Shown piece after piece: positions 1 through 12,117 of a stretch of 64,000 nt of DNA. Within the stretch, counting starts at the first letter, position 1. Each line of letters starts with the position of its first letter. Source of the DNA: Acephala macrosclerotiorum (lineage: Eukaryota; Ascomycota; Leotiomycetes; Helotiales; Mollisiaceae); the NCBI GenBank assembly GCA_014904845.1, contig MU119320.1, positions 1-64,000 on the forward strand, given 5' to 3'. The position numbers were made by a program, and so were the translations under genes. Under the pieces are notes generated by a model. The model did not search any database. It had not been told where the DNA came from and saw only the letters and a program-made list of their open reading frames with translations.

Positions 1-2930
1 AAAAAATTTATTATCGATAATAAAAAATATTATAATATATTTATATTTATATTAAAAAAATATAAAATTATTATTATTTTATTACAATTTAATATTACTT
101 TATTTTGATTAATTTACGAATTTCAATCAAATAATATATATTCAATAATTAATTATACGTACAATATAAATAATATTTAAAAATCAAATATTGTTTTTTT
201 TTAATATTTTAAATTTTATTAATCGTATTAAAATTCTAAGTATTATTTATAATATTTATAAATATTTGTTTATTATACAATTTTATCGAATTTATTATAT
301 AATGTTTTATAAAAAATTTGATTTGTATTTTGAAAACAATAAAAAATAAATTGAAATTATAAAAATACGATTATTTAAAATTTATAAATTGTGTATTAAA
401 AAGAAAAATTTTCAATTTATTTAAATTTATTTTAATATTCGTTTTTAATTTATAAATATTTTTATTATTTTTTAATATAAATAAAAAACACTAATAAAAA
501 ATCGATTTTAATTTTTGTGAGTTTTTATCGTTTTTATTTTTGTTTTTTCAATTAAATTGTTTATTAATTTAAAAATTGTAATAATTTTTATTTTATAAAA
601 AAATTTTAAAAAAAAAAAAAAAAAAATATTTTATTATTTTTTTTTAAAAAAATTAATATATTAAAATTTTATCATCGATAAATTCTTTTTAATAAATTTT
701 TTCTTTTGTATAATATATATTTTTTTTTTATTATTCAATTTTTATAAACGAATTTTAAATTGTAATTATTATTTTATTAATTTTCTAAAAAAAAAAAATT
801 TTATTTCGTTGTTTTTTTTTCAATTTATTAAATTTTATTAAAATGATAAAATTAATTAATTTTTTTACGAAAAAAAAATAAATATATTTTAAGATTTAAA
901 TTTATTATACGTTAAATTTTTTTTTTTTAATAAATTTTAAATGATTTATTCGTAGTTTAACGATTATAAAAAAACGATAAATTGATTATTTTGATTTTTT
1001 AAAAAAATTATTTGAATAAATTTTTTTTTTAATATTAAAAATCGAATTTTAATTAGAAATTTCATAAAATAAATTCAATTAAATATTGTAAAAAAAAAAT
1101 CTTAAAAATTGAAATTATATATTTATAAAATAAAAACTTTTATCGATCGAAAATACGTTAAAAATTTTAAAAATTTTATTTTTTTTATTTTATTTTTTGT
1201 AAATTTAATATTTATTAATATTAGTAGAAAAATTATTAATAATATTATTTACGAGAAATTTAAAGAAATTTATAATAAATTTCGAGTTTTTTTTGAAAAT
1301 CGATTTCGAAAATTTTTTAATAATAAATTTTTTTTCAATAATATTTAATTTGAAAAAATCAATATACTTTTTAATATAATTTATTATACGAAATTTTTAA
1401 ATTATTTTATTATTCGATATAAATTTTTTTAATAATTAAATTATTAAAATTCGTTTAATAATAAATATTTATATATTTATTAGTAAAAATAAATTGTAAT
1501 TTAAATTAAATTAATTTTTTAATATTTTAAAATAAAAAAAATAGAAATATTTTTTAGTAATAAGTTTTTTTTTAAATACGAAATTGAAAGATTAATAGTA
1601 TTTATAAAAAATAATTAAAAGTATTTAATTATTTTTAACGATGAATTTAAATTTTAAAAAGAAAAAAAAATAGATTACAAAAAAATTTAATATTAATAAA
1701 AATATTAAAAAAATTATTAAATTTTTGAAAAAAAACGATAATAATTTGAAAAATTTCGAGTTTTAAATTTTTTATTTAAAGTGAATTTTTTTTCTTTTTT
1801 TAGTTCTTTTTTTCGAAATTTGAAACGAGTTTGTTATATAAAAAAACGATTATAATAAAATTATATACTTTTTTTTCAAAAATCTTTATAAATAATTAGT
1901 TTTGAAAATAGTATTGATTACGTATTTTTTAGTATATAAAAAGTTTTCGTTTACTATAAATTAATTAATAATTTTTTCTATTTTTATTTTGATTGATTAA
2001 TTGATTAATTTACGAATTACGAATTATTTCGAATAAATTTAATCTATTGATTAAAACGAATTAATCTGCGATTAAACTTTTTTTATTTTGTATTTTATTA
2101 TTATTTTATATTATACAATTTTTTTTTAAAATTATATATTAAATAAAATAATTTAAATTAATTAAATCGATCGTAGTAATTAAATATAAAAAACAAAAAT
2201 TCTAAAAAGTATTTTTTTTTAATAATATAAAATTTTATAATATATTTTTACTTTAAATATTAAAAAGTTTATTAATTTATCGATTTTTATCGTTCGACAA
2301 AATTTAAAATCTTAATAAAACTATTTCAATTTCAAATACTTATAAAATACTCAAATTAAAAGTTTTTAATTTGAAATTTAAAATAAAAATAAATTATTAA
2401 AATCGAAAACTTTGTAATTTCTCGCAAAAGCGTTTCTATAAAATTTGCAAAGTAAAATGTGCGTCGAATATCGAAAGAAAAATTTGTTTATTATTGATTC
2501 GTTTAATGAGTCGTTGAACAAGTTTTTTCTTTCGATATAAAAGAAACATTTTAATTATTTTAATTATTTTATTATTTATTTATAATTATATTATTATTTT
2601 ATTAAATATACGTTTAATTTTTAATAAATAAAAAATTTAATATAAAAAAATACGAAATACGTAATATTAAATCGTTTTATAATAATATTAATTATATTTA
2701 TTTATATTTATATTTTTATATAAAAAAAAACTTTTAAAAAAAAAAAATTTATATACTAATTAAAAAATTATATAATTTATTATATAATTTCAATACGTGA
2801 TTTTTTTAATTTTTATTTCGATATTAATTAAAATGCGAAAATATTATATTTATTATAATATTTATTTAGTATTAAAACCACTCGAAAATCTAATATACAA
2901 AAAACTAATCGTACATTACTAGTACCATAT
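1..2930. repeat. AT-rich island, RIP-eroded repeat DNA
   Basis: Almost pure A/T for about 2.9 kb with no credible coding region; it ends sharply near 2890-2935, where composition returns to normal. In lines I counted, most of the few remaining cytosines sit in CpG (for example 961-1020: both C are in CpG; 1801-1860: three of four). This fits repeat-induced point mutation, which favours CpA and leaves CpG less touched. The original element cannot be recognised. A centromeric or subtelomeric AT block is an alternative; no telomere repeat is seen. Confidence 0.8.
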
Positions 2931-3558
2931 ATAGTTGCAAGATTGCTTATACAAATATTACTTCGAACAGCGATTAGAGTTGTCGCGTCTCTTTTTTGCC
3001 TCTCGATGCGTACAAGGAACGTACCGCTGGATCGACAGCAAGAATCATAAGACTGGCTCCTGTCACGATACGTTAGCTAGAGAAACTTCATTAATAGATG
3101 GAGATATCCGCAGCGCCACAAAAAAAGGACCTCGACTTCGCTTCGAGGAATTTCGACCTCACCAGTCAGAATTTTAGTTCCCCCCTCCCTCTCTCATTCC
3201 CCATCCCCTAACAGACCACGCTTTTTATTCCCATCGCCCCGGCAAACCTTCTCCACTCATGCACGACCATAATGTCACAACGTCGATACCCATGAGCAAC
3301 CTCTGCAGTAGCTTAATAACCATGCACTCTCACAAAAGCGGTTAACCGCAGACTCATTCGGTGTGAATTATTGCGCCAATTGATTTGATGTATGTCTGGT
3401 ATTAATAAAGGTGTTCTTATCAACCAAGTTTTCCTGCAGAGGTTGCAGGTCAAAAATCTACTCTAAAAGGTATCAATTGGTCTGGAACTATTTCCGGCTT
3501 GATTATTTCCCTCTGGTGCCTCAAGCTTGGAGTCAATGTCTACCCCCTCGTGTCTTTG
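2931..3558. other. Intergenic transition zone without a supported gene
   Basis: Normal-composition DNA between the AT island and the 3' end of the Yvc1-like gene. An 80-codon open frame at 2935-3177 has no recognisable motif and starts at the AT boundary, so I do not call it. The segment probably carries the 3' untranslated region of the channel gene on the minus strand. Confidence 0.5.
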
Positions 3559-5618
3559 CTATCCGCGCTTCCAATCTCCAGCCTTACATGCGCTCTTGGA
3601 CTCGTCCAAGCATTCACATAATTTGTTGACAGTATCTTCAATACTCTTCGTTGATGCTTGCAGGATATCAATTCTCTGCTTGAGCTCTTCCATGGTCTCC
3701 GAAGCATGCGATTTATTGTGTAGATGGTACGTTAGCCCAAGTGGTGACACAGATGAGGGCTTGCGGCTCTTTCTTTCCCGTTGTGTGCTCGTAGATGATT
3801 CGCTCCGGTCGCGCTCCCGGGTGGACTTCTTGATATCTAGGATATCATGATGTGCTGGCTCCGGCAGTTCATCGCTGAACACGGCTCGTACGCTACTGTA
3901 GGCAGAGAACCTAGAGACACCCCAGAAGCCTCGGTGACGCCCACCTGATGGGCCAAATTCTTTCCGCTTGCTGTCTCTCCACAGGTACTTCCGCTCACAG
4001 AGACAAATTATGAGCAGCAGAGGCGCGTTGAGAGTTCGACTCGCTGCGACGTTGATTTTGTGAAACCACCGGGCAGAGACCATCAATTTCAGAGGCAGCA
4101 ATAAGCAAACGGCCAAGATATTGAAGGGCGGTTGACAGGCGAAGATAGAATCGCTCTTGACTCCCCCGAAGGTTACAACAGCGCGTCGATATTGCTTCTC
4201 CATAGTCGCATTGGCAACAATCGTAGAGAAATCGTGGCTCAACATAGCTACGAGTAGGGTGAGAAATAGAGTGTTCCCTAGGAACGCAAATGCGATCATC
4301 AGGAGCGGGCCAAGGACCTTGTGAAAGTCAACGGACTTTTCGATGCCAGTTCCGTCCAGGCCGAACCACACCCACAACATCCACTTCGAGATTGTTGTTG
4401 GGTCGTAATCACCGTTGCTCAGCCATGTCATGGCAAGGAGGAATCCAGCAGAGCACCACACTGCCAAGAGGGAGAGGATCGAGAAATCCGCCATCATTTC
4501 CCGCAGTGCGACGATAAGCATGTTATTGGACATGAGGTTGAATGCTAGTCGAGGTATCAGAACAGGCGCTCCAGTCGTCAAAATATCCAGTGCCAGCTGA
4601 CTTAATTCGATCTTTTGAGCCGCCATGCCACAGAACCGGAGAATGATGTAGATTCCGTAAGTGAAGGAAAAGATGACATCTAGAAACGACCATAGGTTTT
4701 GCGTGTAAACCTGCCAGCCATGCTCTAGCACTGAGGCAAATTGATCTAACACCCATCCAAAAGCATAAACACAGAACGCTGCCTCGTACCGAGTAAACTT
4801 GGTGCCATAGCGATTCAGCATTACGAGAAGATATAGGATTAAGAGCAAGCCAAACTGACAGACCTCTAGGATATACCGTGTGCGCGGAACAATAAGCCGA
4901 TATTGGTTGAGAAAAGGAGCCTTTGCTGGATCGTAAATGGATATGGGTCGGTGTTTATAACGATCCGGGAGAATATCGATAGGGGAGAAGGGAGTATAAA
5001 TTACTCGTCCCTTGTGTATTGCATCTATCACTTTCTGGCATGCCGAGGAGCTTAGGAAGGATTTGCTCTCGGAAATGATGGCCAACTCCAGCGCAGTCGA
5101 TTTAATTCCAGATCCTTCTCTTTCGCTAGCTGTCCTTCTCCGAGAGAAGGGCTGACCATGTTCTTGTGTGATTTCATCTGGGGCATTCTGGAAGGGGTCG
5201 AAGTCGGTGACAAGGACCCTTGATAGCAGTAGCAATGTTTCCGATTTTAAATTATCGGCACAATAGCGTTGCAAGACCTTGCTCGCCACTCGCTCGCATA
5301 GCAAAGCTCGAGTAATGTTGACACTTTGGTGATGAGCGTGACTTGACCGCTCATGGAGGAATTGCACTCGATTGACTAGCAGAGCATAAACTATTCCATA
5401 GAGGTCTTGTGAGCCGTGTCCTTGAAGAATAGAGAGTATTATGTGTACCTATCGACACGTCATGTGCATCATAAAATCTGTCCACGAAAGGTTGGACTAT
5501 GGAGATAATCATACTTGGAGCGCTCAGCTGTTCTATAGTATACGGATCGTCTAGGACCAATGTCAGGGTCCATTGCTTTGGAACTGGGGTAACACAATAT
5601 CATACCAATGGCAGCCAT
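3559..5618 (-). CDS. Yvc1/TRPY-type vacuolar calcium-permeable cation channel
   Basis: Yvc1-family TRP channels release Ca2+ from the vacuole. Three exons are proposed: a 13-nt start exon 5618-5606 (ATGGCTGCC context), exon 2 5550-5449 and exon 3 5390-3559. The introns are 55 nt (CTGAC branch site) and 58 nt and restore one frame, joining ...YDAHDVSI to VYALLVNRVQFLHE. The protein is about 650 residues. Exon 3 shows several hydrophobic helices (RYILEVCQFGLLLILYLL, LWSFLDVIFSFTYGIYI), then a pore-like stretch NGDYDPTTISKWMLWVWFG and a strongly hydrophobic S6-like segment ending LLVAMLSHDF. A charged, coiled-coil-like tail ends at KAGDWKRG. The N-terminal cytosolic part looks shorter than I recall for the family, so an upstream exon may be missed or lost. 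It lies between two AT islands but is otherwise intact. The family call is firm; the start is uncertain. Confidence 0.82.
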
Positions 5619-6852
5619 AATTGCTCGCCGTATTCTTTGTACATACAATAGTCAGCCCTCATGCAACTATAACTTCGGACCAGATTTGTGGCCGAGGAAT
5701 CGTAATCAGACACGAGAAGCTCACCGGTGAATATTACTATAGACAGGTAAGGAAGTATGAAGGCTGCTTGAGCGGGGTGGGCTCTCTGTCCAGTGAAACG
5801 TTGTTCCGCCGCCTTCCTCAGCTCGTTCCTCGTCTGGAAGGAACGTCTGCTCTTCTTCCCTCTCAACCGGCTTTACGCCCCGTTGCGTCGTCAAAAGGGA
5901 GATCATATCGCGATGTGGGTATTTCTCTTGTTTGTTGGATACTGTGGGAAACCCTTAGGTCGGTAGAAGCTGAAGTTCAAGCAAAACAGCAGAGTCTGGG
6001 TTGAATCCCGCGTGAGCCGAGAAAACCCGCTACTATGCTTTTGATATACACGCGCCTTGACCATATTTCGTTAGCGCCAAGGTCGCCTTGGTATCGTTTT
6101 TGTATTAAATTATAATAATAATTATTATTTTATTATTTTGTTATTTTTATTTAAAAGTTTTTAAAAAATATTATATTATTATATAATAAATTTAATATTA
6201 TTTTTATATTTTTAATATATTATACTTTTATATAATTTAATATAAAAATAATTTTTCGATTATTTTTCGATTTTTCGAAAGTTGCACGCCTTAACTACAT
6301 GGTGTGCCGTACCCGAGACCAGGGGGTACTCGACTGAGGGAATTTTGTTCAGAACTGGGACCTGAGGCATTTTGGCCTGCTCCAATCTGGATTCGCTACG
6401 GATTCCTTATCGCGATGATGGCGCTTCTCTAGGATAGCGACGTGGATCTGGTGTTCATTGTCCTGGCCCTGGTATTGGCTCGGATTTTGTGTGGCCACGA
6501 CACTTCACTTCCTGCCAGTTCTAGGTCATCAAACACCATGCGGCGGGGTCAAGGATGTAGTAGTCTAATATTTAGACAGAGCACTCGAAAGACGAGCCCC
6601 CGTAGTCAGGACATCCAGAATCATCCCCAAGCGTTGGCATCTTGCGTAAAATGCTAGGCTCACGACCTAAAGGTCTGTTACAAGTCACTTCAATTTGTAT
6701 GGAATGACATCGTGGACTGAGACGCTGCTTCACGACTTGGTCCACGTCCCTCCGAGATCTGAAAGAGAGAAAGGTTCCTATTCTAGTCCAGCTGACCCGT
6801 GAGTCCCGCCAATCTTAACGCCGAGTCACACGTCTGATAGCTGATTTTGGCC
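5619..6852. other. Intergenic region with a small AT-rich relic
   Basis: Separates the minus-strand channel gene from the plus-strand RING gene and so holds both 5' regions. A short AT block at about 6108-6275 resembles the larger islands and is probably a RIP-eroded fragment. Small open frames here have no recognisable motif. Confidence 0.5.
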
Positions 6853-7655
6853 ATGGCGGCTTCTGCGGTACCCACAGGCTCTAGCCAAGAAAGCAACGGC
6901 AGAATTGCGATATCAATCAGTCTTCTCGTAGCCCTGATCGCGCTTATAATCTTCGTCTCTTGCTTTAAGCAACGGCAACGTCCTACCACCACCACCTTTA
7001 GACCCACGGGGCATCCATACTTGCGCGAGACTCGGCAACGGGCAGGCGTTGAGACTTTCATGCTCGAATCAATACCAATCGTCAAGTATAGCACAGTGCT
7101 GCAGCGAAATGAGCAAATACGAGTCGCTGAGGACTATCATTCCCTAGCCCACACCAGTCTTCTGAGAAGAGGAGTCCAGCCAAAGTACACATATCCAGAA
7201 GCAGCCGCATTGGCATCAACCGAGGAGAAGGAAGAGGGAGATACACCCATCGAGGATCCCGGCGTGGTAAATTCACTGAGAAAAACATCACCAAAGATGT
7301 ATACTATCCAGAACAGTGATCAGTCAAGACTGGGCCATGAGCGAGCGAGCTGTTCTATTTGCACAGAAGACTTTCTCGATAGAGAAAATGTTCGAATACT
7401 TCCTTGCGCTCACATTTATCACCAGCGCTGTGTTGACTCTTGGCTTCTGCATTTCTCTGGAACTTGCCCATTGTAGTGAGTTATCTTCCAATAAAGAAAC
7501 ATATTCAACGGTATCCATCTGATTGCTTTCGGATTTGCAGTAGGAATACCTTGCAAAATTTGGTCTCGTCCCCCACCCCGTCCTTAGAACCGCCCGCGCC
7601 TGCTCTGCTGCCTATCAGAAAAGGCCATGAACCGTGTCCCTGTGGGCCTCTCTAA
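6853..7655 (+). CDS. Membrane-anchored RING-H2 protein, last zinc ligand apparently lost
   Basis: Start ATG at 6853. A single transmembrane helix (ISISLLVALIALIIFVSCF, about residues 18-36) is followed by a basic, disordered stretch and a C-terminal RING-H2 finger: CSIC, then a Cys, then CAHIYHQRC, then CPL. RING-H2 membrane proteins usually act as E3 ubiquitin ligases on endomembranes. The first exon ends at 7475, before a good GTGAGT donor (intron 7476-7540, TTGCAG acceptor). The second exon runs from 7541 to a stop at 7655. The codon split by the intron is TA|T, giving Tyr where the eighth ligand (Cys of CPLC) belongs, so zinc site 2 would be incomplete. Without splicing the frame stops at TAG right after CPL. 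Both outcomes suggest a damaged finger. The family call is good; the 3' exon is tentative. Confidence 0.65.
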
Positions 7656-8977
7656 TACCACCAAGGACCTCTTCTACATGCCATCAACTAGTATTACCCC
7701 ATTCAGCGATCCCACTAAGGGTCAGAGTGTACAGCGCTCTTCCAATACCGATACACTCACAAGGATGCCTACGCCTTTTGTACTACGTCAAGACTGCGGA
7801 ACATAGCCATCCCCCCCTCTGCATGCCTGGGCAGTAGTAACGCTGAGTTTTCTAGTAACACAGCAGAGAGGGCCGATTGGAGAAGTGGAAGAGGAGCATA
7901 GGTTTGGGAGTTGGCCCAGTGTAAGGGGGTTATCTGGACGAGGCTTTGATCGGAGAAGGCCAATCTACAACGGGAAAAGAGCTAAGGTGAAGGAGGCGGC
8001 GAAGGAGATGCAAGTCCACCAACCTAGTTGGCGTGTTTGGTGGAAGGGTGTATGATGGTGTTTGACGGGGTAGGGTGCTGAGATAAGAGGATAGAGCATG
8101 AGGGAAGGCATTTTGAGGGCGGAGAGAAAGGGGGAGGTTGAAGGGACGGGCGGGAGAGGTGTTAGGGAAGGGGTGGAGGACCCAGATTTGCAGTAGAGAC
8201 ATGGTTATTGGACCCTCCCTCCAAGTGCAGGTCGGAGGGATGGTGTTAATCCTTAAATTGTATGTCGCCCACCAATCACGGATCGATGACAAAAGCAGAC
8301 GTGGAGGCCCGAGAAAGAAGAGACGAGACACGTAGGAGGATTCTTTTATGATTACCGCATTTATCTTTAATTGCCAAGGCGGCGCAGCCAATACCCGTGG
8401 GATTAAGGTGTAAAAACTAGTGTGTGCACTCTGTTGGAGGCTCGACTTGTCATTTATGGCAATTCGAGCTTACAACACGTGAGATGATCGAAAAGACGCG
8501 TCGAGCAGCCGCCACCATCCCCGGCTAGCGGAGAGACATGCGCGGGTAATCACTTAAACTGGCCTGCTTTCGCCATAGCAATTCGCCGACACGGCAAATC
8601 CATTGCGTCTGCCTTTTAACTTTCCCGAATAACTACAGGTGAAGCGCTATTAGCACTGCCCCGCACATCCAACATAGAGTTCTGGCTCCACCTTCCAACT
8701 CGACCAAAAATATGTGGTTCAAGAGTTGCGATATTGGAATAGGTAACCACAGCCGGAAGACAGTTTCTAGTGGTTATCCAAGGAGATGAAATCGATATTC
8801 CATTCTAGTGCATAGTTATGATTGCAAGAGTTGTTGCAACTATTCTATGCTTCAAGCAGGCAAGAACCAGTGGTTTGTTGCGCCTCCCAAATTCATCATC
8901 CCTCATCAAACCAAATCTTCATTCCTTACCAAATGAATGTCCCCATTATCATTTGAAGCCCCACGAGACTGGGTACC
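7656..8977. other. Intergenic region; one weak minus-strand open frame
   Basis: No gene with recognisable motifs. A minus-strand frame at 7930-8391 encodes about 153 residues rich in Pro, Ser and Leu, with an internal Met (MSLLQIWVLHPFPNTSPAR) that could start a small protein of about 90 residues. I found no family and no introns that extend it. The segment 8400-8970 shows nothing I can name. Confidence 0.3.
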
Positions 8978-11660
8978 TCAAATTTCCTTCACAAAGCCAA
9001 CCTCCACAAGTTTCTCAACTGGAATCTTCATGCTCGCAACCTTAGCACGGGTATTATCCCTAATCCACAAGTACACGTTTAGAATTACCCGTTTGACGAT
9101 ATTATTCGTGGTCTTGAGCAGCCTCAGCTGTTCCTTGCCCACAATATACACTGTCTGCGCCGCGTATGCTTGGTCCAGAACTTCAAGCTCCTCGGCCACT
9201 TTTCGATCATCGGCAGTAGTACCGGCAGAGTTGGTAGCAGAAGGCCTGGCGCTCGATGAGAGACTGGCGATGGCTGATGCATTCTGAGCCCGGGATTGGA
9301 TGATATACTTGCGCAGCTCAGAATAGACCAAGTCGCCGAGATTCTCGGTAACGACGACGTCATTGTAACCGTGGCGGACAATCATCCTATAGCAGTTTGG
9401 CAGGCTGGTGCGAGCGATGCTGAACCTTTCTTCGTCTGAGACATGAGGAATGATTAGGCCGCGAAAATGAAGGAAAACCTCGACGTCAGCGCGGGCTTCG
9501 AATTTGCGCAGGAATTCTTCATAAACTGTGGGGACCATACTGCCGGCTTTGTCGAAGAAGATTGAAATGCCTAAGACTGTGAGTACCCCATTGGCGTTAA
9601 TGTCGGAAAGCACGCACCTTGGATGTGAGTAAGTTGGCGGCCACCCATCTCTGGCGCCAGCCTCCACTCTCCATCTCTGGCTTTCAAAACAAGTGTCGTT
9701 AGATGAGCGCGATCCCTTCCCTCAGCCGACCATTGCTTCTCCTTGCCATAGCGCCATAGGACAAAGATACTAGAGAGAACAACAGCTAGCATCAGGGTAG
9801 ACCAGGCACCATGGGGAACCTTCGTCATCACAGCACTCATAAAGAGCCCGTCAAGAGTAACGATAGGCAGCCAAACTGCAAATACCAGCAGCCAATGGAG
9901 TCTCCAGACGATCAGAGCCACAAGAGCGATCATTGAAGTGGTGATAAAGGTGACGAGAATAACACAGACTCCGTAAGCGTTGCCAAGAGACGTCGTGTTG
10001 TTGTACACCGCCGTGACAATGATAGTGCCGATCATCAAGAGCCAATTAGCGACGGGGATGTAAACCTGTCCGTGGAACTTCTTAGAAGTATAGATCATGC
10101 TATGCTTTCTTTAGCAGGTTTTCCCATTAGATTCTATACTACTTCTTACTTGATATGGGGGAAATATGATGCGTTCATAACTTGAGAAAGAAGCTGGAAA
10201 GTCGCAGTGATAGTAGCTTGGGAGGCCACGATTGCGACGAGAATCGAGATCACGAGCGATGGCCAGAACGTGCCTGGAGGAACCGACAAGAAGAAGGGAT
10301 TTGTGTAGGCGGAAGGGATGTCGGATATGTAGGCAGCCTGGCCGATGTATGCCATGAGAAGGCATGGATAAGCTAGAGCAAGCCACGAGATCTGAACGGC
10401 ACTAAGCTATGGTCAGTCTGTGCATTGGGAAGAATCGACCTATTCCTCCTTACGCTCGGGAAAAGGCGCCCAAATCGGCGAAGAGTGCTTCGACACCAGT
10501 GAAAGCAAGCAGAATGCCTCCGAGCTGTTTCCAGCCTCCGGTGCCATTGCGGACAAACCATAAGCCGGCGAAATATGGCGAAAATGCTTTGAGCACGGTC
10601 CAGTCGTGCTTTGCAAGATTCTGCTAATGTTTAGCCATGTGGTTTGGTAGTATCGATGTTCGTAGTCTTACATATACACCGAAAGAGAAATTTAACAGAA
10701 GCCAGATTATGACAATTGGAGCCCAGGCGCCCGAGATCTTGGTGATTCCTAGCGGCTGAACTACGAAAAGGAGAACAAGGACGGCGCAACTGATGCCAAC
10801 AACGGTGTGGTACGTGAGGTTTGAGCTGACAACTTCAATGCCTTGGATAGCGCCGAGGATGGATTGGGCTGGGGTAAGAACGCCGTCAGCTATGATCAGA
10901 CTGACTCCAAACACAGCTAGAACCTTGAGCAGGCCGTGGATGAAGCGGCTGTGTTCCAGGACGTCACGGACACCGCGGTTGGATGGGCGCAGCTCGTTGC
11001 TGAGGTATCGTTCCATCTTGACCATGCTTTTGGTCTTCGGGTCCAGCTTCGAAATATTGCACTAACAATTTGTTAATTCATCGGAATAAGAATAGCAGGC
11101 GACCCCTCACATAGCGCGATATGAGATTATACATAGCGAAGGTACCGCCTTCGCCTTCATCGTCAGCGAGCAGGACGATGCAAACGTACTTGACCGTGAC
11201 GATCAAGGTAAGGGCCCAGATGATGAGCGAAAGAGCGCCGAGCAGATCATCATTCGATGGCTTGGAACTAAATGTACTCGAGTAGACATAGAGCGGGCTC
11301 GTGCTGGAAACTGTCAGCAAGTGTGTTCTGTTGATAATTCCGTGAGAGAATTGTCTACCCAATGTCGCCGTAGATGACTCCAATCGCCTAGTAAGACAGC
11401 CACATGAGCGTCCATGTCTTGAATTTCTACTTGTACGGTCAGCCATAGTCATAAAAATAAACCCCAGCGTTACCAAAAGCGCATACCTGCTTGTGCTTGA
11501 GGTCGCTCTCCTTGGTCGCAATGACTTCCTCCTCGTCGTAGGCCGGGTCGATGTCATGCCCGACGTGCTTCTCCAGCACTGGTGATCTCGGGCTGGCCGC
11601 AGAGTCGTCTGCGGCCGCCTGTCCTACAAAGCTGATATGGCCGCCATTGTTCGCTGCCAT
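8978..11660 (-). CDS. HAK/KUP/KT-type potassium transporter, with in-frame TAG near the N terminus
   Basis: HAK/KUP proteins mediate high-affinity K+ uptake at the plasma membrane. Eight exons are supported: 11660-11487, 11426-11359, 11303-11111, 11061-10672, 10620-10454, 10401-10150, 10099-9618 and 9570-8978. They are joined by short GT-AG introns. Family landmarks are [19 protein letters not shown] in the first transmembrane region, [39 protein letters not shown] and [13 protein letters not shown], then the cytosolic tail [16 protein letters not shown] and [15 protein letters not shown]. Codon 71 (11390-11388) reads TAG where the family has Gln (SYQxIGVIYG), a CAG->TAG change. Splicing from the intron 1 donor to this TACTAG as acceptor would keep frame (KHKQ|AIGVIY) but remove 13 residues next to the first helix. 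Otherwise the transporter appears complete. Treat it as a probable nonsense allele unless the base call is wrong. Confidence 0.85.
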
Positions 11661-12117
11661 GCCGGTCTAGCAAGAGGAGAGAGACTGGAGCAAAGTAAAG
11701 TATCGCGAAAGGCAGTCACGGAACCGAAACAATGATGCAGGCTGCGACCAGAACACTGGGCCCCTGGGAGATCATATCCTCGTTCGCTTGGCGAACCTGC
11801 CTACGACAAAGTCTCACGATGGGATTGGACGATAAAGCCATTCTCGACGCTTGCGTTGGCGATTGGAGCTTACCTTAGTAGTCTGACAATTAAATCGGAT
11901 GTGGAAGCCGGACCCGAAGTCGCGAACGAATTAGCGTCGTAGTGCTAAAATGTGGAGATCCGCAGACAACCCGTGTCTAGAGGTGGAGAGGGAAAATGCT
12001 TCAGACCGCCCGTTGTTCGTTATGGGATCTGTAGGATCCCTTGCCTGCAATAGGCTTAGCGGGGACCATGAGCAAGGTAGTAATTGGTAAAGGGTGCAAA
12101 GCTAACGATATAACGAG
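11661..12117. other. Upstream region of the HAK gene
   Basis: Normal-composition DNA between the HAK start codon and the AT island at 12118. It probably holds the transporter promoter. No distinct element was recognised. Confidence 0.4.

Noticed and set aside
1109..1348. 79-codon frame inside the AT island
   Set aside because: Made of Phe, Asn, Ile and Lys only, as expected from A/T runs; not a gene.
2935..3177. 80-codon frame at the edge of the first AT island
   Set aside because: No motif or splice structure, and it starts at the compositional boundary; could be a relic exon but cannot be supported.
5391..5460. Apparent one-base frameshift in the Yvc1-like gene (VHIILSILQGHGSQDLYG in frame with the main exon)
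   Set aside because: A 58-nt GT-AG intron (5448-5391) explains it and joins DVSI to VYALLVN in frame.
5621..6004. 127-codon plus-strand frame upstream of the channel gene
   Set aside because: Overlaps opposite-strand frames, has no motif, and lies in a probable promoter region.
7930..8391. 153-codon minus-strand Pro/Leu-rich frame
   Set aside because: Not recognised and no supporting structure; mentioned in the intergenic note only.
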